A DNA stretch of 64,000 nt. It comes from Bosea sp. F3-2. Lineage in GTDB: Bacteria; Pseudomonadota; Alphaproteobacteria; Rhizobiales; Beijerinckiaceae. The notes beneath the pieces are model-generated. The model made no database searches and had not been told where the DNA came from. It was given only the letters and a program-made list of their open reading frames with translations. The stretch covers positions 1 to 64,000 of the forward strand of contig NZ_CP042331.1 in NCBI RefSeq assembly GCF_008253865.1, in the 5' to 3' direction. Shown piece by piece: positions 59,858-64,000 of the stretch. The translations under genes and the position numbers were made by a program. Position 1 is the first letter of the stretch, and each line of letters opens with the position of its first letter.

Positions 59858-60838
59858 ATGCGTCCAGTCGCCCTTCTCGCCGCCGCGCTCGCATGGCTCG
59901 GGCGCCACGGCACGCAAGGCTTTGCGCTGTCGATTTTCCTCGGTCTCGCGCTCCCGCAATTCTCCGCTGCGGCGCGGCCGGTGCTGCCGATCACCATTTT
60001 CTGCTTCACGACCGTCGTGTTCATGCGGGTCGATCTGGGCGTCACCGCCAGGCTGCTGCGCCGGCCGGCCAAGCTTGCGGCCTCCTGCCTGTGGCTGATC
60101 ACCGGCCCGGTGCTGCTGATCGGCGGAGCGCTGCTTCTGGTCGGGCGCGAGAACCTCGATCCGGGGATCGTGCTGGGCTTGGCGATCATGGGGTCGGCGC
60201 CGCCGATCATGTCCTCGCCGGCGGTGGCGATCCTCTACGGCTTCGAGCCGTCGCTGATCATCGCCAGCGTCATCGTCACCACGATTCTGAGCCCGCTCAT
60301 CGCACCGCTGCTGGTCGAGTTGCTGGCGGGCGCGGCCGTGCCACTTGACCGCTGGGTGCTGATGCTGCGGCTCTTGATCTTCATCGGCGGCGGCATGGTG
60401 GTCGCCTTCGCGCTGCGGGCCTGGCTCGGTACCAAGCGGATCAAGGCGATGAAGGCCAATCTCGATGGCTTCGGCGTGCTGATGTACTTCATCTTCGCCA
60501 TCGCCGCGATGGATGGCGTGACGCGGGCCGCGTTCGACAATCCGCGGCTCGTCCTGTTCGTGCTGGCCTGCGTCTTCGCGGTTTCGGCGGCCGGGCTCAT
60601 CTCGAGCTGGCTCGTGCTGCGCAGGCTGCCAGCCTCGGAACGCTTCATGATCGGCTATGGCACTGGCCAGCGGAACATGGGGCTGCTGGTGGCGGCGCTG
60701 GGGGCCGGCGTCTCGCCGACGACCTTCCTGTTCTTCGCGCTGGCGCAGTTCCCGATCTACCTCTTGCCGTGGCTGCTCGGCGGCATCGCAGCGCGTATCC
60801 GGCGCAAGGAGGCCGGTCAGCCTGCTGACGGGCGATGA
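59858..60838 (+). CDS. BASS-like (bile acid:sodium symporter family) membrane transporter
   Basis: This 326-residue protein has about ten helices: FALSIFLGLALPQFSAAARP, then PVLPITIFCFTTVVFMRVDL, LGLAIMGSAPPIMSSPAVAI and YGTGQRNMGLLVAALGAGVS. The G-T-G-Q-R-N segment corresponds to the N-x-G/Q-R-N region of the BASS superfamily. Inverted halves of five helices fit the sequence. The substrate is unknown. ATG 59858 was preferred to GTG starts at 59819, 59834 and 59852. It is divergent from the DadA-like gene. Confidence 0.78.
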   Translation: MRPVALLAAALAWLGRHGTQGFALSIFLGLALPQFSAAARPVLPITIFCFTTVVFMRVDLGVTARLLRRPAKLAASCLWLITGPVLLIGGALLLVGRENLDPGIVLGLAIMGSAPPIMSSPAVAILYGFEPSLIIASVIVTTILSPLIAPLLVELLAGAAVPLDRWVLMLRLLIFIGGGMVVAFALRAWLGTKRIKAMKANLDGFGVLMYFIFAIAAMDGVTRAAFDNPRLVLFVLACVFAVSAAGLISSWLVLRRLPASERFMIGYGTGQRNMGLLVAALGAGVSPTTFLFFALAQFPIYLLPWLLGGIAARIRRKEAGQPADGR

Positions 60839-60881
60839 CGCGGCGCCCTGCGAGGTTCTGCTGTCGCAGGAGAACCGCGCC

Positions 60882-61565
60882 ATGATCACACTCTATTCCG
60901 GGCCGCTGAGCCTGTTCTCACGCAAGGTCGAGATCGCCCTGACGGAAAAAGGCCTCGGCTTCCAGCGCATCATGGTGCCGTTCAACCAGACGACCGGCTA
61001 CGACCCCAAGCATCCAGAGGTCGTGGCGCTCAACCCGAAGGGCCAGGTGCCGGTCCTCAGCGATTGCGGGCTCGTCCTCTACGATTCCACCGTCATCAAC
61101 GAATATCTCGACGAGGCCTATCCCGAGCCGAAGCTGATGCCCGACAGCCCGGTCGAGCGGGCGCGCTGCCGGCTCGACGAGTTGTATGCGGACGAAATCC
61201 TGTTTCAGGCGGTGAAGCCGCTTATGCATCGCACGAGCCCGCCTTCGCCCGACCGCGACCGGCGCATCGCACAGGAGGCCGATGCGCTGATCGCCGAAGA
61301 GGTGCTGATGCGCCATTACGAGGTGCTGGAGCAGAAGCTGGCGGGCCGCGAATTCTTCGGCGGCCGGCTCTCGCTGGCGGATATTGCCCTGTTCATGAGC
61401 GTGCTCTTCGCCCGCCGCTTGGGCGGGCCGCCGCTCGACGGCTTCGAGGCACTGGCGGGCTGGTTCGCGCGATTGAAGCTGCGCCCCGCCTTCGCGCAGG
61501 TGGTGGCGGAGATCGCGGAAGCCGACAGAAGGCTGTCCTTTCCGGTGAAATTGCGCTCAGCCTGA
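60882..61565 (+). CDS. Glutathione S-transferase family protein
   Basis: This 227-residue protein has a thioredoxin-like N-domain (MITLYSGPLSLFSRKVEIAL, NPKGQVPVLSDCGLVLYDST with the glutathione-binding cis-Pro and S-T). A helical C-domain follows (LMRHYEVLEQKLAGREFFGG, then RLSLADIALFM with the D of the N-capping box). The catalytic residue is probably Ser (S10 or S13), not Cys. GCAGGAGAAC decides the start. It follows the transporter by 43 bases, so one transcript is likely. Confidence 0.92.
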   Translation: MITLYSGPLSLFSRKVEIALTEKGLGFQRIMVPFNQTTGYDPKHPEVVALNPKGQVPVLSDCGLVLYDSTVINEYLDEAYPEPKLMPDSPVERARCRLDELYADEILFQAVKPLMHRTSPPSPDRDRRIAQEADALIAEEVLMRHYEVLEQKLAGREFFGGRLSLADIALFMSVLFARRLGGPPLDGFEALAGWFARLKLRPAFAQVVAEIAEADRRLSFPVKLRSA

Positions 61566-61601
61566 TTGCAGCGGCAGCCCGGCGGGGATAAACCCGCCGC
61601 C

Positions 61602-62285
61602 ATGACCCGCCCCATCCGCATCGCCCCCTCGATCCTCTCGGCCGATTTCGCCAAGCTGGGCGAGGAGGTGCGCGCGGTCGACGCCGCCGGCGCCGACTGG
61701 ATCCATTGCGACGTGATGGACGGGCATTTCGTGCCGAACATCACTTTCGGCCCCGATGTGCTGAAGGCGATCCGCCCGCATACCCAGAAGTTCTTCGACG
61801 TGCATCTGATGATCGCGCCCGTCGACCCCTATGTCGAAGCCTTCGCCAAGGCCGGCGCCGATCTGATCTCCTTCCATGTCGAGGCCGGGCCGCACCCGCA
61901 CCGCACGCTGCAGGCGATCAAGGCGCAGGGGAAACAGACCGGCATCGTGCTCAACCCCGGCACGCCGGCGAGCGCCGTCGAGGCGCTGATCGAGGATGTC
62001 GACCTCATCCTGCTGATGACGGTCAACCCTGGCTTCGGTGGCCAGAGCTTCATCCGCTCGGTGGTCGAGAAGGTTTCACAGGTGAAGGCGCTGATCGGCG
62101 ACCGCCCGATCACGCTGGAGATCGACGGCGGCGTGACGCCGGAGACCGCGCCGCTGGTCGCGAAGGCCGGCGCCGACACGCTGGTCGCCGGCTCTGCCGT
62201 GTTCAAGGGCGGGCCTTCGGCCTATGCCGGGAATATCGAAGCGATCCGCAAGGCGGCCGAGGCTGCGCGGGGCGATTGGGTTTGA
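61602..62285 (+). CDS. rpe: Ribulose-phosphate 3-epimerase
   Basis: This 227-residue TIM-barrel enzyme has the family motifs IAPSILSADFAKLGEEVRAV, WIHCDVMDGHFVPNITFGPD (metal His and Asp), FFDVHLMIAPVDPYVEAFAK, LLMTVNPGFGGQSF and EIDGGVTPETAPLVAKAGAD. It interconverts ribulose-5-phosphate and xylulose-5-phosphate in the pentose phosphate pathway. It lies 36 bases after the GST gene. The longer frame from 61566 adds 12 residues without similarity. Confidence 0.97.
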   Translation: MTRPIRIAPSILSADFAKLGEEVRAVDAAGADWIHCDVMDGHFVPNITFGPDVLKAIRPHTQKFFDVHLMIAPVDPYVEAFAKAGADLISFHVEAGPHPHRTLQAIKAQGKQTGIVLNPGTPASAVEALIEDVDLILLMTVNPGFGGQSFIRSVVEKVSQVKALIGDRPITLEIDGGVTPETAPLVAKAGADTLVAGSAVFKGGPSAYAGNIEAIRKAAEAARGDWV

Positions 62286-62310
62286 GATTATTGCCGTTTT
62301 CGGCGCCGGT

Positions 62311-62403
62311 CGTCATGGTCGGGCTTGTCCCGACCATCCACGTCTTGGCAGATCGAGGGCGGTGTTCAAGTCGTGGATGCTCGCCACAAGGGCGAGCATG
62401 ACG
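62311..62403. repeat. CGTCATGGTC-type intergenic repeat
   Basis: A 93-base element between rpe and purB begins CGTCATGGTCGGGC and ends GCGAGCATGACGG. Its right part (GGATGCTCGCCACAAGGGCG) recurs at 42663-42696, and internal arms GGTCGGGCTTGTCCCGACC form a hairpin. Confidence 0.7.
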
Positions 62404-62425
62404 GCGGTGTAGAGGCTGAACGAGC

Positions 62426-63730
62426 ATGATCCCGCGCTATTCCCGCCCCGAGATGGTCGCCATCTGGGAGCCGCAGACCCGGTTCCGCATCTGGTTCGAG
62501 ATCGAGGCGCACGCCACCGACAAGCTCGCCGAGCTCGGCGTGGTGCCGAAGGAGGCCGCCGCGACCATCTGGGCCAAGGCCAAGGACGCGGTCTTCGATG
62601 TCGCGCGCATCGACGAGATCGAGCGTGTCACCAAGCACGACGTCATCGCCTTCCTGACGCATCTCGCCGAGATCGTCGGGCCCGAGGCGCGTTTCGTCCA
62701 CCAGGGCATGACCTCGTCGGACATCCTCGATACGACGCTTTCGGTTCAGCTCGCCCGGGCCACCGACATCCTGATCGCCGATGTCGAGGCGCTGCTCGCC
62801 GCGATCAGGCGCCGCGCCTTCGAGCACAAGCTCACCCCGACGATCGGCCGCTCGCACGGCATCCATGCCGAGCCGGTGACCTTCGGGCTCAAGCTGGCGC
62901 AGGCCTATGCCGAGTTCGACCGCTGCCGGGCCCGCCTCGTCGCGGCGCGGGCGGAGATCGCGACCTGCGCGATCTCGGGCGCGGTCGGCACCTTCGCCAA
63001 TATCGACCCGCAGGTCGAAGCCTATGTCGCGGAGAAGATGGGCCTCACCGTCGAGCCGGTCTCGACGCAGGTGATCCCGCGCGACCGGCACGCGATGTAT
63101 TTCGCGACGCTCGGCGTCGTCGCTTCCTGCATCGAGCGGCTGGCGATCGAGATCCGCCACCTGCAGCGCACCGAGGTCTACGAGGCGGAGGAGTATTTCT
63201 CGCCGGGCCAGAAGGGCTCCTCGGCGATGCCGCACAAGCGCAATCCCGTCCTGACCGAGAACCTGACCGGCCTTGCCCGCCTCGTGCGCGGCATGGTCAC
63301 GCCGGCGCTGGAGAACGTCGCGCTCTGGCACGAGCGCGATATCTCGCACTCTTCGGTCGAGCGCATGATCGGACCGGACGCGACGGTGACGCTCGACTTC
63401 GCGCTGGCGCGGCTGACGGGGGTCGTCGACAAGCTGCTGATCTATCCGCAGAACATGCGCAAGAACCTCGACCGGCTCGGCGGGCTGCATAATTCGCAGC
63501 GCGTCCTCCTGGCACTGACGCAGGCCGGCGCCAGCCGCGAGGATGCCTATTCCATGGTCCAGCGCAACGCGATGCGCACCTGGGAGCATGGCGAGGATTT
63601 CCTGACCAATCTGCTCGCCGACAAGGATGTGGCCGAGAAGCTCTCGGCCTCCGAACTGCAGGCAATGTTCGACGAGGGCTATCACTTCAAGCACGTCGAC
63701 ACGATCTTCCGCCGGGTGTTCGGGGAATAG
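62426..63730 (+). CDS. purB: Adenylosuccinate lyase
   Basis: This 434-residue fumarase-superfamily enzyme has MIPRYSRPEMVAIWEPQTRF, VTKHDVIAFLTHLAEIVGPE, VHQGMTSSDILDTTLSVQLA, TIGRSHGIHAEPVTFGLKLA and the signature GSSAMPHKRNPVLTENLTGL, whose Ser lies in the catalytic loop. It cleaves SAICAR and adenylosuccinate in purine synthesis. ATG 62426 gives the usual N-terminus. It lies 140 bases after rpe with a repeat between. Confidence 0.98.
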   Translation: MIPRYSRPEMVAIWEPQTRFRIWFEIEAHATDKLAELGVVPKEAAATIWAKAKDAVFDVARIDEIERVTKHDVIAFLTHLAEIVGPEARFVHQGMTSSDILDTTLSVQLARATDILIADVEALLAAIRRRAFEHKLTPTIGRSHGIHAEPVTFGLKLAQAYAEFDRCRARLVAARAEIATCAISGAVGTFANIDPQVEAYVAEKMGLTVEPVSTQVIPRDRHAMYFATLGVVASCIERLAIEIRHLQRTEVYEAEEYFSPGQKGSSAMPHKRNPVLTENLTGLARLVRGMVTPALENVALWHERDISHSSVERMIGPDATVTLDFALARLTGVVDKLLIYPQNMRKNLDRLGGLHNSQRVLLALTQAGASREDAYSMVQRNAMRTWEHGEDFLTNLLADKDVAEKLSASELQAMFDEGYHFKHVDTIFRRVFGE

Positions 63731-63773
63731 CTGACGGGCTAGACTTCGGCGACGGCAGGGCTATCTACGACCC

Positions 63774-64000
63774 ATGAAATCCTCCGACGTCGATATCCTC
63801 ATCATCCCCGGCTGGTCGGGCTCTGGCCCGGATCATTGGCAGAGCCGTTGGGAGTCCCGGCTCCACACGGCGCGCCGCGTGGTGCAGGACGACTGGTACA
63901 AGCCGTCTCGCCATGTCTGGGCCGAGCGCATCGTGCAGGCGGTGCGCAACGCGACGCGGCCGGTTGTGCTCGTCGCCCATTCGGCTGGCGTGAGCGCCGT
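63774..64000 (+). CDS. RBBP9/YdeN-type alpha/beta hydrolase, 5' part
   Basis: The first 75 residues are present: MKSSDVDILIIPGWSGSGPD, then HWQSRWESRLHTARRVVQDD and VVLVAHSAGVSA with the nucleophile Ser in A-H-S-A-G. The P-G-W-x-x-S-G-P-x-H-W-Q start is the RBBP9 family signature. The gene continues beyond the window. It begins 44 bases after the purB stop and may share its transcript. The substrate is unknown. Confidence 0.9.
   Translation, partial: MKSSDVDILIIPGWSGSGPDHWQSRWESRLHTARRVVQDDWYKPSRHVWAERIVQAVRNATRPVVLVAHSAGVSA

Overview
The window is high-GC DNA (roughly two thirds G+C) from an alphaproteobacterium, most likely of the order Hyphomicrobiales (Rhizobiales). Gene content points to Bosea or a close relative: an alphaproteobacterial flagellar set (fliL, fliM, a DUF6468-type protein, motE), ATP12, a single-Cys DksA, a CecR-type ABC exporter, and intergenic palindromes with a GAAAAG-CGG/CCA-CTTTTC core. 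The genus is inferred from resemblance only. No rRNA, tRNA, CRISPR, prophage or complete insertion sequence was seen.

Layout. 1-3.9 kb: a lipoprotein hydrolase start, a LysR regulator, a short-chain dehydrogenase, a tautomerase, a nitronate monooxygenase and the end of dctM; every gene except lysR carries single-base breaks in short homopolymer runs. 3.8-8.2 kb: a TRAP permease pair (dctQM, no binding protein in view) downstream of a KdpDE-like sensor/regulator pair. 8.4-11.3 kb: GT39, GT2 and LAB_N genes, an envelope lipid-glycosylation operon. 11.4-21.7 kb: flagellar region, with a 1129-residue TPR protein, motE, DUF6468, fliM and fliL on the minus strand, and flgF-flgG-flgA-flgH on the plus strand behind a sigma-54-type promoter. 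22-25.6 kb: a small protein, dksA, and an MBOAT/SGNH O-acyltransferase pair. 25.7-29.4 kb: a CecR-type TetR regulator with its palindrome and a three-gene ABC export operon. 29.5-33.7 kb: HxlR regulator with a fabF paralogue, pccB, ATP12. 33.8-42.6 kb: VOC protein, a six-helix chemoreceptor with a small membrane partner, P1 peptidase, Spy-like protein, MgtC, PsiF, several small proteins, GrpB, DUF4239. 43-50.6 kb: an EF-G paralogue, a globin-coupled chemoreceptor, two unknown accessory genes, rpsD, a His-rich secreted peptide, murI. 50.7-64 kb: MarR-GNAT fusion, Tat-type amine oxidase, a TonB receptor behind an Irr-box-like element, trmJ-like methyltransferase, M19 dipeptidase, D-amino-acid dehydrogenase, a BASS-like transporter, GST, rpe, purB and the start of an RBBP9-type hydrolase.

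Coordinated units. Translational coupling by ATGA or GTGA overlaps is frequent (dctQ-dctM, DUF6468-motE, cecR-hlyD-ABC-permease, 104-aa protein-chemoreceptor). The flagellar genes form two divergent operons around an AT-rich region with a TGGCAC-N5-TTGC promoter. Two dispersed repeat families (GAAAAG-core palindromes and GTCAT-ended elements) fill many intergenic gaps; one composite palindrome lies inside the reading frame of the SGNH protein. No wholly new system is evident. The best leads are the repeat-derived protein N-terminus, the TPR protein with three repeated beta modules beside motE, the six-helix chemoreceptor with its partner, and the iron-box-regulated receptor.
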